Part shown: piece after piece, positions 25,701-34,509 of the stretch
Position numbering within the stretch: position 1 is the stretch's first letter
Layout of the letters: each line of letters begins with the position of its first letter
Assembly (NCBI GenBank): GCA_943330835.2
Contig: CALQJH020000001.1
Coordinates: 1 to 35,167, forward strand
DNA from: Candidatus Kuenenia stuttgartensis
GTDB taxonomy: Bacteria > Bacteroidota > Bacteroidia > Chitinophagales > Chitinophagaceae
Length of the DNA: 35,167 bases
Direction: 5' to 3'
Position numbers and translations under genes: made by a program
The notes under the pieces: model-generated
The model's input: only the letters and a program-made list of their open reading frames with translations
Database searches by the model: none
Told to the model about the DNA's origin: nothing

Positions 25701-26888
25701 TTAGGTATTTGCGATTTCTAAAAAACGATTCCCAAACGATTTTACACTTTCCTGATATGATTGAAATGCTTTTTTTTCTTTTTGAATATCAGGAAATGTG
25801 GAGTCCTTTGTATTTTGAACAATTGTTTCAATTTTCAATGCCAAATCTTCTGAATTAATGGATTTAAACTGAAAAGGATTATCAATTATCTGTTCTTTGT
25901 GTACTTCAATATCAGCAGTCAGTATGTCTTTTCCAAGAACTTTTGCTTCTTCTACAGAGGTGCTCCAACCTTCATTTAAAGAAGGCTGTATCATAGCCGT
26001 ACTTGTTCTGTATAATGCCAATTGATCTAATCTTGGAATCAAACCAAGAAGAAAAACCTGACTTCTGATTTTATACTCAGTCAGCATTTGAAGAATATCA
26101 TTTGCATAGCTTTCATTTCTATAGTCAACAATATTTCCGGTACATACAAGATTTACAATGACACCTTTCTTTTTCAATAAGCCCATTGCCTCAAAAATCA
26201 CTTTGTGATTTTTTGTAGGTGCAAACAAATTAGAAACAATAAAATACTTTTTTGGCAATTCATATTTTTTTACAACCCAATCTAAATTGTTTTCTAGTAA
26301 ATACTTAGGATTAATATAAACCGAAAATGGCATCACAAAAGTTTTACCTATTGTACAGGGGAAAAGACGGTGGCAATCTTTTTCGCAAAAATTGCTGCTA
26401 AGAATAATCTTTTTTGAGTTTTTTGCAATTCCGGAAATAAGATTTTCAGCTTTCAAAGTAACACTTGTACTAGCACCATCTGGAAAATGATGATACTGAA
26501 AATCTGCAATCCAAGATGCGACATTTATTTTTCGATATTTTGATGGAATATTAGAGGGGAAAACAAAATCAAAATTATTTTGTAAAAAGTAATCAACGAA
26601 TCTACGGTGATAATCATTGAAAATTATTTCATTAAATTTCCACCATAGTTTATTCAGCAGTTTCTTTGATCTGAAGGAAGTTTCAATAGGATGAACAATA
26701 ATATTTACTGTGGTAAAATCTGAAATATCAGAAAACACCTGTGATTCTTTTTTAAATAAATGTATTTCTATTTCACCGCTATTTTCAACTTTGTCAAGTG
26801 CATTTAAAAGATTGGTTGTGTATTGAATTCCCCCCTGCCAGCCAGCGTCGCCTAGTGCCAGAATGGCGATTTTTTTTACCTTTCTCAT
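25701..26888 (-). CDS. GT4-family glycosyltransferase
   Basis: A 395-residue GT-B enzyme. The N-terminal domain begins with a beta strand and glycine-rich loop (ILALGDAGWQGGIQYTTN). The C-terminal donor domain shows FIVSNLFAPTKNHKVIFEA, FLLGLIPRLDQLALYRTS and the E-x7-E-like site in QPSLNEGWSTSVEEAKVLG, where the first acid binds the donor and the second follows seven residues later. It should add a sugar to the lipid-linked oligosaccharide at the cytoplasmic face. A cysteine-containing stretch near residues 172-182 (SNFCEKDCHRLFPC) is unusual and could hold a metal or disulphide, but I assign no role. The start overlaps the SDR gene by 4 bases (ATGA), and the aminotransferase gene follows after 10 bases. 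Confidence 0.87.
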   Translation of the reverse strand: MRKVKKIAILALGDAGWQGGIQYTTNLLNALDKVENSGEIEIHLFKKESQVFSDISDFTTVNIIVHPIETSFRSKKLLNKLWWKFNEIIFNDYHRRFVDYFLQNNFDFVFPSNIPSKYRKINVASWIADFQYHHFPDGASTSVTLKAENLISGIAKNSKKIILSSNFCEKDCHRLFPCTIGKTFVMPFSVYINPKYLLENNLDWVVKKYELPKKYFIVSNLFAPTKNHKVIFEAMGLLKKKGVIVNLVCTGNIVDYRNESYANDILQMLTEYKIRSQVFLLGLIPRLDQLALYRTSTAMIQPSLNEGWSTSVEEAKVLGKDILTADIEVHKEQIIDNPFQFKSINSEDLALKIETIVQNTKDSTFPDIQKEKKAFQSYQESVKSFGNRFLEIANT

Positions 26889-27862
26889 GCTTTTAAATTT
26901 TTAAACCATGAAGCCAGGTCCACCAAACCCTCTTCCATTAAAATGGGGGATACAAATCCAATGGATCTCAACTTCGAAATATCAGCACACCAATTTAAAG
27001 GATCTCCTTTTCTGACTTGATTGTTAAAAGTAATGGCTGTTTTAACATCGAGTTTTTCAATAAAAATATGAATTGCTTTTGCAATTGATGTTTCAATACC
27101 ACTGGCTACATTGTATACATCACCATTCATCGGAGAATTAAGAGCAACTAATTCAATTGCTTTTACTAGATCATTGATATGGATATAATCCCTGCTCTCA
27201 TTACCAGTCCCCATTAATTCAAGAGAAATATTATTGTCAATTATTTTTTTATATGCATCCCAAAAGATCTGTTTTTTTAAGCTTTTGCCATAAACAGAAA
27301 AAGGCCTTAATATAGAAATGCTTAAATTATAAAGTTGAACATACTCTTTACAAATATTTTCTGAAATAAGCTTATGCCAACCATAGGCCGATAAAGGTTT
27401 TAATTCATCCGTTTCTTTTACAGGTAATCTATTAGGATTACCATAAACAGCCGCACTTGACAAATGAATAAATTTAGTCTTAGGTCTAAATTTTCTGATG
27501 GCATCCAATACTCTAATCAAATCAAGGCAATTTGATTCAAAATCAATCAATGGATGATTCATTGATAATCCAACATTACCACTACCAGAAGCGTTGATTA
27601 TTAAATCAACATCATTTTCTGAAATGATGTTTTCTATTTCAAAAGACAGCCTTGATACTTTTCGGTAAGTATATTGCTTTGTAGGCTGTTCATATAAATC
27701 TACACCAAAAACATCGTGATTATTATTCAAAAAATGAGAAACACAATGAGATCCAATAAAACCTTCAGCACCTAAGATTAGAATTTTCAAAGTACCTGAT
27801 TTAATTTTTATTACTTTATTTATTTGGCTCCATTGTTCTAATAACCTTTGATGGATTACCAA
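26885..27862 (-). CDS. NAD-dependent epimerase/dehydratase (extended SDR)
   Basis: An extended SDR sugar-nucleotide enzyme. The Rossmann motif is GAEGFIGSH at residues 31-39, followed by LSSAAVYG and the Tyr-x-x-x-Lys pair in SAYGWHK; a GNESRDYIHINDLVKA segment binds the nucleotide sugar. It probably epimerises, reduces or dehydrates an NDP-hexose, but the substrate cannot be told from sequence. The start is uncertain. The ATG at 27862 gives 325 residues, overlaps the previous gene by 47 bases and adds 24 atypical residues before the first beta strand. A TTG at 27790, directly ahead of KILILGAEG and 25 bases after the upstream stop, would give 301 residues in keeping with the family. The gene ends with an ATGA overlap with the next glycosyltransferase. 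Confidence 0.85.
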   Translation of the reverse strand: MVIHQRLLEQWSQINKVIKIKSGTLKILILGAEGFIGSHCVSHFLNNNHDVFGVDLYEQPTKQYTYRKVSRLSFEIENIISENDVDLIINASGSGNVGLSMNHPLIDFESNCLDLIRVLDAIRKFRPKTKFIHLSSAAVYGNPNRLPVKETDELKPLSAYGWHKLISENICKEYVQLYNLSISILRPFSVYGKSLKKQIFWDAYKKIIDNNISLELMGTGNESRDYIHINDLVKAIELVALNSPMNGDVYNVASGIETSIAKAIHIFIEKLDVKTAITFNNQVRKGDPLNWCADISKLRSIGFVSPILMEEGLVDLASWFKNLKA

Positions 27863-28445
27863 TATTGACAGTCCAGGGAGCTATATCTTCTTTCACAAGT
27901 GTATTGGCTCCAATAATGGCGCCTTCACCAATTTTTACTCCTCTCATTATAGTTGCATTAAACCCTATCCAAACATCATCACCAATTATTATTGCTGCAG
28001 GCTTGATGTCTGTTTTTGTGTGAATGCCTGTATTAACGAAATACAAATTTTCCTGATACCTTTCATGAGCATCCAAAGGATGAGAAATGTTATCATGAAT
28101 GTTTACATTATGAGCAATCAAGACTCTTGAACCAATTTTAATTTTTTTTGCCGACCAAACTCTGGTGTCCGGACCTATAAAACAATCTTCGCCTATTTCA
28201 ATTTCTCCATCAAAATCAAATAACAGTAAACTTCCCATTATTCTTGAATTTTTCCCGATACTTAATTTTTCTTTTGGATGAGCGTTGTTTAAAATTAACG
28301 CTTCGCCTGCAATCCATACATTCTCTCCAATCAAAGCCATTTCATTTAAACGCTTTTGTCGTTTTTCTGATTCAATTCTGACCGATTCGAAATATCCTAT
28401 TTTATAAAAAAAATAAGATATTCTTTTTACAATTTTTTTAAGCAT
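27816..28445 (-). CDS. Left-handed beta-helix acyltransferase (WbbJ/Maa type)
   Basis: The 209-residue protein carries hexapeptide repeats through most of its length, for example IGEDCFIGPDTRVW, IGSRVLIAHNVNIHDN, IGDDVWIGFNATIM and IGEGAIIGANTLV, ending with the VNIGNPSKVIR segment typical of the family. The histidine in NVNIHDNISH fits the catalytic histidine of acetyl-CoA-dependent sugar O-acetyltransferases of the Maa/WbbJ/CysE superfamily. Residues 1-45 form a basic, amphipathic N-terminal extension that may place it at the membrane. It may O-acetylate a sugar or N-acetylate a 4-amino sugar, since a VioA-like aminotransferase is encoded 2 kb further along. The sequence does not decide between these. 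Its ATG lies inside the end of the ATPase gene (8-base overlap). Confidence 0.85.
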   Translation of the reverse strand: MLKKIVKRISYFFYKIGYFESVRIESEKRQKRLNEMALIGENVWIAGEALILNNAHPKEKLSIGKNSRIMGSLLLFDFDGEIEIGEDCFIGPDTRVWSAKKIKIGSRVLIAHNVNIHDNISHPLDAHERYQENLYFVNTGIHTKTDIKPAAIIIGDDVWIGFNATIMRGVKIGEGAIIGANTLVKEDIAPWTVNIGNPSKVIRTMEPNK

Positions 28446-29688
28446 TATGCCAATTGGGATTTAATAAAACAGAGCCATAATCATAGCCTTCATACAAAGC
28501 AAATTCAGATCCATTATCATGAATTCTGAATGGACAAATATTTTCTTGAATATCACTTATAACCAGATCCTTTGCCCATATTGCCACCACTAATGAATAA
28601 TAATTAGGCGCAATAATACTTGAAGGCAAATCAACAAAACCATGAATTTCATTCTTTTCATTTTTATTAAAAAATGAAACCGATTTTAAAATGGTTGACA
28701 CCCTATTTTGTAGTTTATCTTGAATCCCTATACCAATTAGGAGATTGGGAATATCTTCATTTATTTGCATCACAAAATCAACTCTTATTCTTTCATTAAA
28801 AGTAAATTCAGATTTTGCCACATTTTCCGAATTTCTTAAAACTATACTTTTTATATAATTAACCTTGCTCTTTAATTTTGCTTCATCATAATAATAACCT
28901 TCAGTAGTGGTATTGTTGAAATTTATATAATTTTCAATAATATAATCTATGCTTCCGGCACTTTCAATATTCCCTTTATTTAAAAGAATTCCTTTATTGC
29001 AAAGTTGTGAAACCACTCCCATATTATGACTAACAAACAATACTGTTCTTCCCTCATTATTACTCACATCCTCCATTTTCCCCAAACATTTCTTTTGAAA
29101 CTGCGCATCACCAACGGCTAACACTTCATCTATAATTAAAATTTCAGGTTCAAGATGTGCGGCAACGGCAAAGGCTAAACGAACATACATTCCACTGCTA
29201 TATCTTTTTACAGGAGTATCAAGAAACTTTTCTACTTCCGCAAAATCAACAATGGCATCAAAATGTTTTTTGATTTCTGAGCGGCTCATTCCAAGAATGG
29301 CGCCATTCAAATAAATATTTTCTCTTCCAGACAACTCAGGATGAAAGCCTGTACCTACCTCAAGTAATGAAGCAATTCTACCCTTAATACTAATGGTTCC
29401 AGTTGTGGGTTCAGTAATCCTTGACAATATTTTTAATAAAGTGCTTTTGCCCGCGCCATTCCTACCTATAATGCCTACACGATCACCTTGTTCAATATCA
29501 AAATCAATGTCCTTTAATGCCCAAAATTCTTCTTTAGTTACAGATGGGGCTGCTTTCCATTTAGGAAATGAAAATATTTTCTTTGTTTTGTTTGCTATTA
29601 CATCCCTCAGCGCTGTATAACTCTCTTTACCCTCATGATTTATGATGTAACTTTTTGAGAGCCCACGAACTTCAATAATTTTTGACAA
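28438..29688 (-). CDS. wzt: Polysaccharide ABC exporter ATPase with C-terminal substrate-binding domain (Wzt-like)
   Basis: This 416-residue ATPase energises the adjacent permease. Walker A is GRNGAGKST at residues 75-83, the ABC signature YSSGM begins at 163, Walker B ILIIDE is at 183-188, and the H-loop histidine is H221 in VSHN. The N-terminal insertion at about 15-55 before the core ABC domain is common in Wzt/TagH proteins. Residues from about 262 to 416 form a beta-rich extra domain, as in Wzt proteins that recognise the non-reducing end cap of their glycan. If this domain is functional, the exported chain should carry a terminal modification, for which the locus offers methyl, carbamoyl or acyl candidates. 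That last step is inference. The stop overlaps the next start within ATGCTTAA. Confidence 0.93.
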   Translation of the reverse strand: MSKIIEVRGLSKSYIINHEGKESYTALRDVIANKTKKIFSFPKWKAAPSVTKEEFWALKDIDFDIEQGDRVGIIGRNGAGKSTLLKILSRITEPTTGTISIKGRIASLLEVGTGFHPELSGRENIYLNGAILGMSRSEIKKHFDAIVDFAEVEKFLDTPVKRYSSGMYVRLAFAVAAHLEPEILIIDEVLAVGDAQFQKKCLGKMEDVSNNEGRTVLFVSHNMGVVSQLCNKGILLNKGNIESAGSIDYIIENYINFNNTTTEGYYYDEAKLKSKVNYIKSIVLRNSENVAKSEFTFNERIRVDFVMQINEDIPNLLIGIGIQDKLQNRVSTILKSVSFFNKNEKNEIHGFVDLPSSIIAPNYYSLVVAIWAKDLVISDIQENICPFRIHDNGSEFALYEGYDYGSVLLNPNWHNA

Positions 29689-29698
29689 AAGTTTTTAT

Positions 29699-30553
29699 TT
29701 AAATATTATCTGCAAATGTTCTTTCCATTTTTCTGAAATAAACTACTCCTAAAAATAAAAAAAGAAAGGAAATTAACACAGAAAAAATAAAAGAATTCCA
29801 ATTCATTGTATCTCCCAATATACACCACCGAAATCCGTCTATAACACCTACCATAGGATTCATAGAATATAATAATTTCCATTTTTCAGAAATCAAACTA
29901 CTGCTAAATCCTACCGGCGTAATGTATAATCCAAATTGTATGATAAATGGAATGATGTATCTAAAGTCACGGTACTTTACATTTACTGCCGTTAAATATA
30001 ATCCAACTCCAAATGCACAAACAAATGCAAGAAATATAAATACTGGTAAAAAAACAATATGCCATGAAGGAATATAATGATACCAGAACATCATAATAAT
30101 TAAGATGCCAAATGAAATTCCAAAGTCTACTAAACTTGTAATTACAGAACTCGCAGGAATTATTAATCTTGGAAAATACACTTTTGTAATCAGGTTTGCA
30201 TTACCCACCAAACTATTGCTGGACTCACTCAATGCATTACTAAAAAATTGCCATGGCAACATTCCTGCAAAAACCATTAGCGCATATGGGGCATTACCTG
30301 GATTACTGAGCTTGGCTATTTTACTAAATACAATTGTAAAGATTATAGTGGTTAGAAGCGGTCTTATAATGCTCCATGCTGCACCCAACACAGTTTGTTT
30401 GTACCTGACTTTAATATCTCTCCAGCTTAAAATATAAAACAACTCACGGTAACGCCAGATGTCTTTCCAATAATTCTTCTCAGCTCTTCCGGGCTTCAGA
30501 ACTAAATCCCAGCTTTCGGCATTATTGTTTTTCTTGTTTGTTGTACTGCTCAT
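29699..30553 (-). CDS. wzm: Polysaccharide ABC-2 exporter permease (Wzm-like)
   Basis: This 284-residue integral membrane protein is the permease of an ABC-2 polysaccharide exporter. A cytoplasmic N-terminus of about 50 residues leads into the amphipathic DIKVRYKQTVLGAAWSIIRP segment typical of the Wzm/TagG family. About six hydrophobic spans follow, with the NVKYRDFRYIIPFI coupling region near residues 190-205. In the Wzm/Wzt pathway the pair moves a complete lipid-linked polysaccharide across the inner membrane with ATP energy. Its ATPase partner is encoded immediately downstream, 10 bases away, so the pairing is secure. In teichoic acid and O-antigen systems the substrate is set by the cognate ATPase and its carbohydrate-binding tail. 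Confidence 0.93.
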   Translation of the reverse strand: MSSTTNKKNNNAESWDLVLKPGRAEKNYWKDIWRYRELFYILSWRDIKVRYKQTVLGAAWSIIRPLLTTIIFTIVFSKIAKLSNPGNAPYALMVFAGMLPWQFFSNALSESSNSLVGNANLITKVYFPRLIIPASSVITSLVDFGISFGILIIMMFWYHYIPSWHIVFLPVFIFLAFVCAFGVGLYLTAVNVKYRDFRYIIPFIIQFGLYITPVGFSSSLISEKWKLLYSMNPMVGVIDGFRWCILGDTMNWNSFIFSVLISFLFLFLGVVYFRKMERTFADNI

Positions 30554-30562
30554 TTTAATAAA

Positions 30563-31678
30563 TCAATTTATAAGAATTGATTCAAATCTTTTTTTGTAAT
30601 GCTCATATCCGAAATTAGACATCAATAAATTTCTATCCGGATTTATTTTTTCATTATTATTGAAATTCCTTCTAATAGCATTTTTTATTTCAAGGATATT
30701 CATTGGATCTATAAGAATCCCTAATTTACCATTTAGCAATGCATCAACAGATCCGTCTTTATTGCCGGCAATAACAGGCAAATTATAATACATTGCCTCA
30801 ATAAAAACGATACCAAATCCTTCATTATAACTCGGCATAATATACTGGTCTGCCAAAAGAAAATAATCACTCAACTTCTCATCTGGTATAAAGCCTGTCA
30901 TTACAACATTTTCTGTAATCCCCAGATCTTTAATTAATGCATCTATGTAATCTTTCTCTTTTGTTTCGTAGCTTCCTCCAATAACATATTTTATTTCGGG
31001 AATGTCTTTTTTTAATTCAGCAATAGCATGCATCACTCTGTCATAGCCTTTATAACGCTCCGATGCTTCCATTCTGGTTAAAGTAAAAAGAATCTTATCT
31101 GTTTCATTGAACCCGTATTTTTCACGAAGTTCTTTTGGTTTATGCGATGTATTAATTGCTGGCAAATATGGATCTAAACAATTGTTTATTACTATACATT
31201 TTTCTTCTTTTGCAAGTTTCAATTCCGTGATCTTGTCTTTTGTAAATTGACTTACACAGATTATTTTATCACAAGCATTTATCATCTTTTTTTTAAAGCC
31301 AAGAGGAAGATACCAAACTTCTATTCCATGTGCGATTAAAATGATTCGTGTTGAGGGAGAAAATATTTTAATTAACCAGCCTACTGGTAAAAGATTGATA
31401 TGACTTAATAATACAACATCTGATTTTATCCCTTTGCGAAATGAACTCCAGATGAAATTTAACCTGTGATTTTCAAAACCTCTATAAAACTCATTGGGAA
31501 AATATTTATTTTCTTTTGCAGCAACTGAAGAATCGTGGGATGAATAAATATCAAATTTCTTATTTCCAGAAAAAGTCATTTCGAAAAGCAGCTTCCCAAT
31601 TATCCTGCATACTTTTTCAATTCCACCAGTTGCGGAAAAAACCCTTAATGTGAGAAATAAAATACGGTTATTCTTCAT
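30563..31678 (-). CDS. GT4-family glycosyltransferase
   Basis: A 371-residue GT-B fold glycosyltransferase. The N-terminal acceptor domain starts with ILFLTLRVFSATGGIEKV, including the GG-x-E/K type loop of GT4 enzymes. The C-terminal nucleotide-sugar domain includes FTLTRMEASERYKGYDRV and the conserved E-x7-E region, seen as YNEGFGIVFIEAM. These enzymes work at the cytoplasmic face of the inner membrane and add one sugar to the lipid-linked repeat unit. Donor and acceptor cannot be read from the sequence. The ATG overlaps the end of the amidotransferase gene by 11 bases, and the gene is followed 9 bases later by the ABC permease, so it lies in the exporter part of the operon. Confidence 0.88.
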   Translation of the reverse strand: MKNNRILFLTLRVFSATGGIEKVCRIIGKLLFEMTFSGNKKFDIYSSHDSSVAAKENKYFPNEFYRGFENHRLNFIWSSFRKGIKSDVVLLSHINLLPVGWLIKIFSPSTRIILIAHGIEVWYLPLGFKKKMINACDKIICVSQFTKDKITELKLAKEEKCIVINNCLDPYLPAINTSHKPKELREKYGFNETDKILFTLTRMEASERYKGYDRVMHAIAELKKDIPEIKYVIGGSYETKEKDYIDALIKDLGITENVVMTGFIPDEKLSDYFLLADQYIMPSYNEGFGIVFIEAMYYNLPVIAGNKDGSVDALLNGKLGILIDPMNILEIKNAIRRNFNNNEKINPDRNLLMSNFGYEHYKKRFESILIN

Positions 31679-33461
31679 TACGGCTTCTCATAATAATCAA
31701 TGACATCATTTGAGACCAATGTAAATTTCCATTAAGAAATTTATTATAATAAGTGCGGGAGTTTGAATCTCCCTGAATCATTAAAGTATCAACGAAACTA
31801 TTATTTTTAATCCAGTTGGAAAATGGAAAACTAAATCCCATTTTAGGCCTGTTCCAAACCGGTTCGGGTAATATGTCGCGGAAAGAATCTATCAAAAGTT
31901 GTTTCGGTCTTTGTCCGGCATACTTAACATCCGGACTAACAGACATTGCCAGGTTTATCAATTCATGATCGAGAAAAGGCACCCTTATTTCTACGCTATG
32001 CGCCATGCTCATTACATCTGCATCTCTTAATAATTGATTCTGCATATACATATTGAATTCCATCCAGCTTGCCCTATTTCTATTTTCAAGATTAGAAACA
32101 TCTCCCATAACTGGAGTATCATTGAGAATTTTCCAAACCTGTTTTTCATCTGCATCAAGAAAGCGGGCTATTTCAGAAATATTAAACTGACCTCTGAGAA
32201 AAAGATAAAGACCTTTAATCCCATCAATATTCAAATATGAAAGTCTGTTAAACTTCTTTTGCTTGCTCTTGCTAAATGAATTCAAAAGAAAGCCAGGCAA
32301 CAATCTTAATCTCTCTGCAATTTCCATCCTTTTAAAAGAAGGATAACCGCCAAACAATTCATCAGCTCCAATCCCCGATAGTACAGCTTTTAAACCAAGT
32401 TCATGAGCATATTTGCTAATAAACCATGTGTTAATACCGTCGCAGCTTGGAAGATCCATATCTTTTAAAACATCAGGAAATGATTCATTAAAAATTTCCT
32501 TTGATAAAAGATATTGATGACTCGAGCAACTGATTTCTTGTAAAACCAGATCCTGGTATTTTTTTTCAGAAAAACCTTCTTCATTAAAATATAATGAAAG
32601 ACAGTTTAAACTCTTGTTCTGAACTTTAGATGCTGTCAAAGCCAATATGCTTGAATCTATGCCACCACTCAAAAAAATACCTAATGGAGCATCTGCGAGG
32701 AGCTGGCTTCCAACAGATTTCTCAATTGCATTTCTGATCATTGAGGTTAGTGGAACATCCTTTAAAATCTGGCTGCTGTAATTATAATGGCCAAACGACT
32801 GAGTATGCGATTGCCTTGTACTTATATCAAACTTTAAAAAAGAACCTTTATGCAGCGATAAAATTTCTTCATAAGTTGTATACGGTTCTGGAATATGGCC
32901 GTAAGCCATCAGATAAACTTGCCAGTATTCATTTTCCTTCCAGGAATAATCAATCGATTTAAAAGCCCTTACCTCTGAAGCAAATGATAAACCACCATTA
33001 GCAAGTGAATAATAGAGGGGTTTTATACCAACTGAATCCCTGACTAAGTAAACATGATTCTCTTGCTTATCATAAAGTGAAAATGCAAACATTCCTTCAA
33101 GCTTTGAAAATGAATTAGTATTCCATTCGTCAAAAGCTGCAAGTATTACTTCTGTATCAGTGTGATTTTCAAAAGAATGTCCGAGATGCTGAAGTTCTTT
33201 TTTCAGTGAAGGGAAGTTGTACAATTCACCATTGTAGGTAATCGTTAACCTGTTTTTATAATGCATCGGCTGATGCCCGGATGAACTAAGGTCTAGAAGC
33301 GCGAGTCTTCTGTTTCCCAAAATTACATTTTCATCATCGGAAACATAAACTCCACCATCATCAGGTCCGCCATTTTTTTGGACATCACACATTCCCTCAA
33401 CCATTTGTTGTTTCAGAGAAACCGGAATACTGTAATTAACCAAACCTGAAATTCTACACAT
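31668..33461 (-). CDS. asnB: Asparagine synthase-like glutamine amidotransferase (divergent copy)
   Basis: This 597-residue protein has the two-domain AsnB layout. The N-terminal Ntn glutaminase domain (about 1-200) keeps the nucleophilic Cys2, NGELYNF at about 77-83 and the TDTEVILAAF strand. The C-terminal synthetase domain has the ATP-pyrophosphatase loop SGGIDSS at 265-271 and SGIGADELFGGY further on. It departs from the textbook sequence at MCRISG instead of MCGIAG, and at NGGPDDGG instead of HRGPD. Asparagine-synthase homologues in O-antigen and capsule loci are usually taken to amidate a sugar carboxylate, or another acceptor, rather than to make asparagine. That is an inference from context, with a uronic-acid-like pathway encoded downstream. 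The start overlaps fcl by 8 bases and the end overlaps the next gene by 11 bases. Confidence 0.88.
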   Translation of the reverse strand: MCRISGLVNYSIPVSLKQQMVEGMCDVQKNGGPDDGGVYVSDDENVILGNRRLALLDLSSSGHQPMHYKNRLTITYNGELYNFPSLKKELQHLGHSFENHTDTEVILAAFDEWNTNSFSKLEGMFAFSLYDKQENHVYLVRDSVGIKPLYYSLANGGLSFASEVRAFKSIDYSWKENEYWQVYLMAYGHIPEPYTTYEEILSLHKGSFLKFDISTRQSHTQSFGHYNYSSQILKDVPLTSMIRNAIEKSVGSQLLADAPLGIFLSGGIDSSILALTASKVQNKSLNCLSLYFNEEGFSEKKYQDLVLQEISCSSHQYLLSKEIFNESFPDVLKDMDLPSCDGINTWFISKYAHELGLKAVLSGIGADELFGGYPSFKRMEIAERLRLLPGFLLNSFSKSKQKKFNRLSYLNIDGIKGLYLFLRGQFNISEIARFLDADEKQVWKILNDTPVMGDVSNLENRNRASWMEFNMYMQNQLLRDADVMSMAHSVEIRVPFLDHELINLAMSVSPDVKYAGQRPKQLLIDSFRDILPEPVWNRPKMGFSFPFSNWIKNNSFVDTLMIQGDSNSRTYYNKFLNGNLHWSQMMSLIIMRSRNEE

Positions 33462-34431
33462 TTATCAACTTAAGATTTCTGGTATTTTTTGGACTGGTAT
33501 AATACAAATAATTTTCTTCGAAATTGTTGTAAGTTATTTGCAATCCTGCTTCTAAATCTATGGTTGACTGCCAACCCAGCTTATTAATTTTGTCAACATT
33601 GAGTAATTTGCGTGGAGTTCCATCTGGCTTTGACTCATCAAATTCAATTGTACCAGAATAGTTGGTAATTTTTTTGATTAAAGTTGCCATTTCCATGATT
33701 GTATGATCCAATCCGGTTCCAATATTTATAATTTCCGACGAGTCGTATTTCTGCATTAAAAAGTAACATGCCATTGCTGCATCATCAACAAAAAGAAACT
33801 CCCTTCTTGGTTTTCCTGTACCCCAAACCACTACTGATTTTTGATTATTAATTTTAGCTTCATGAAATTTCCTTAAAAGTGCTGGCAAAACATGTGCATT
33901 CTGAAGGTTATAATTATCCCCAATTCCATATAAATTAGGTGGCATAATGCTAATGAAATTACATCCATATTGTTTCTTGTATGCCTGGCACATTCTGATT
34001 CCTGCAATCTTAGCAATCGCATAAGGCTCATTTGTAGGTTCCAGATAGCCCGTCATTAAATAATCTTCCATTATGGGCTGAGGTGAATTCTTGGGATAGA
34101 TACAACTGCTTCCTAAAAACAATAATTTTTCTACACCCCATTTATAAGAAGCATGAATAACATTATTTTGAATACTTAAGTTATCATAAATAAAATCGGA
34201 AGGGAAATTTTTATTAGCCATTATGCCACCAACTTTGGCTGCGGCTAAAAAAACATAAGATGGTTGCTCTGCCTCGAAAAAACCATTAACCATTTGCTGA
34301 TCCCTGAGGTCTAGCTCCTCTGAGGTACGGGTTATGATATTTGTGTACCCTTTTTTTCTGAGCAATCTTAGTATGGAATTTCCAACTAAGCCGTTGTGGC
34401 CGGCTATATAAATTTTGTCAGTAAGTTTCAT
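33454..34431 (-). CDS. fcl: GDP-L-fucose synthase (GDP-4-keto-6-deoxymannose epimerase/reductase)
   Basis: This 325-residue SDR enzyme converts GDP-4-keto-6-deoxy-D-mannose to GDP-L-fucose using NADPH in the cytoplasm. The nucleotide-binding motif GHNGLVG is at residues 11-17, the catalytic serine region GSSCIYP begins at 107, and the Tyr-x-x-x-Lys pair is Y137 and K141 (PYAIAK). The PPNLYG segment and the PRREFLFVDD motif are characteristic of the WcaG/Fcl family. Its length is the family norm. The partner gene gmd, which makes the substrate and often sits beside fcl, is not in this window, so GDP-mannose dehydratase must be encoded elsewhere. The stop overlaps the next gene by 8 bases, indicating translational coupling. 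The product suggests an L-fucose or derived residue in the polysaccharide. Confidence 0.92.
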   Translation of the reverse strand: MKLTDKIYIAGHNGLVGNSILRLLRKKGYTNIITRTSEELDLRDQQMVNGFFEAEQPSYVFLAAAKVGGIMANKNFPSDFIYDNLSIQNNVIHASYKWGVEKLLFLGSSCIYPKNSPQPIMEDYLMTGYLEPTNEPYAIAKIAGIRMCQAYKKQYGCNFISIMPPNLYGIGDNYNLQNAHVLPALLRKFHEAKINNQKSVVVWGTGKPRREFLFVDDAAMACYFLMQKYDSSEIINIGTGLDHTIMEMATLIKKITNYSGTIEFDESKPDGTPRKLLNVDKINKLGWQSTIDLEAGLQITYNNFEENYLYYTSPKNTRNLKLINV

Positions 34432-34509
34432 CTAATTAAAATTGAGCAAGTAAATTAATAATATTTCTTGAAAATGTTCAGTAAATTATAAAAATCTTTA
34501 AATAAAAAT

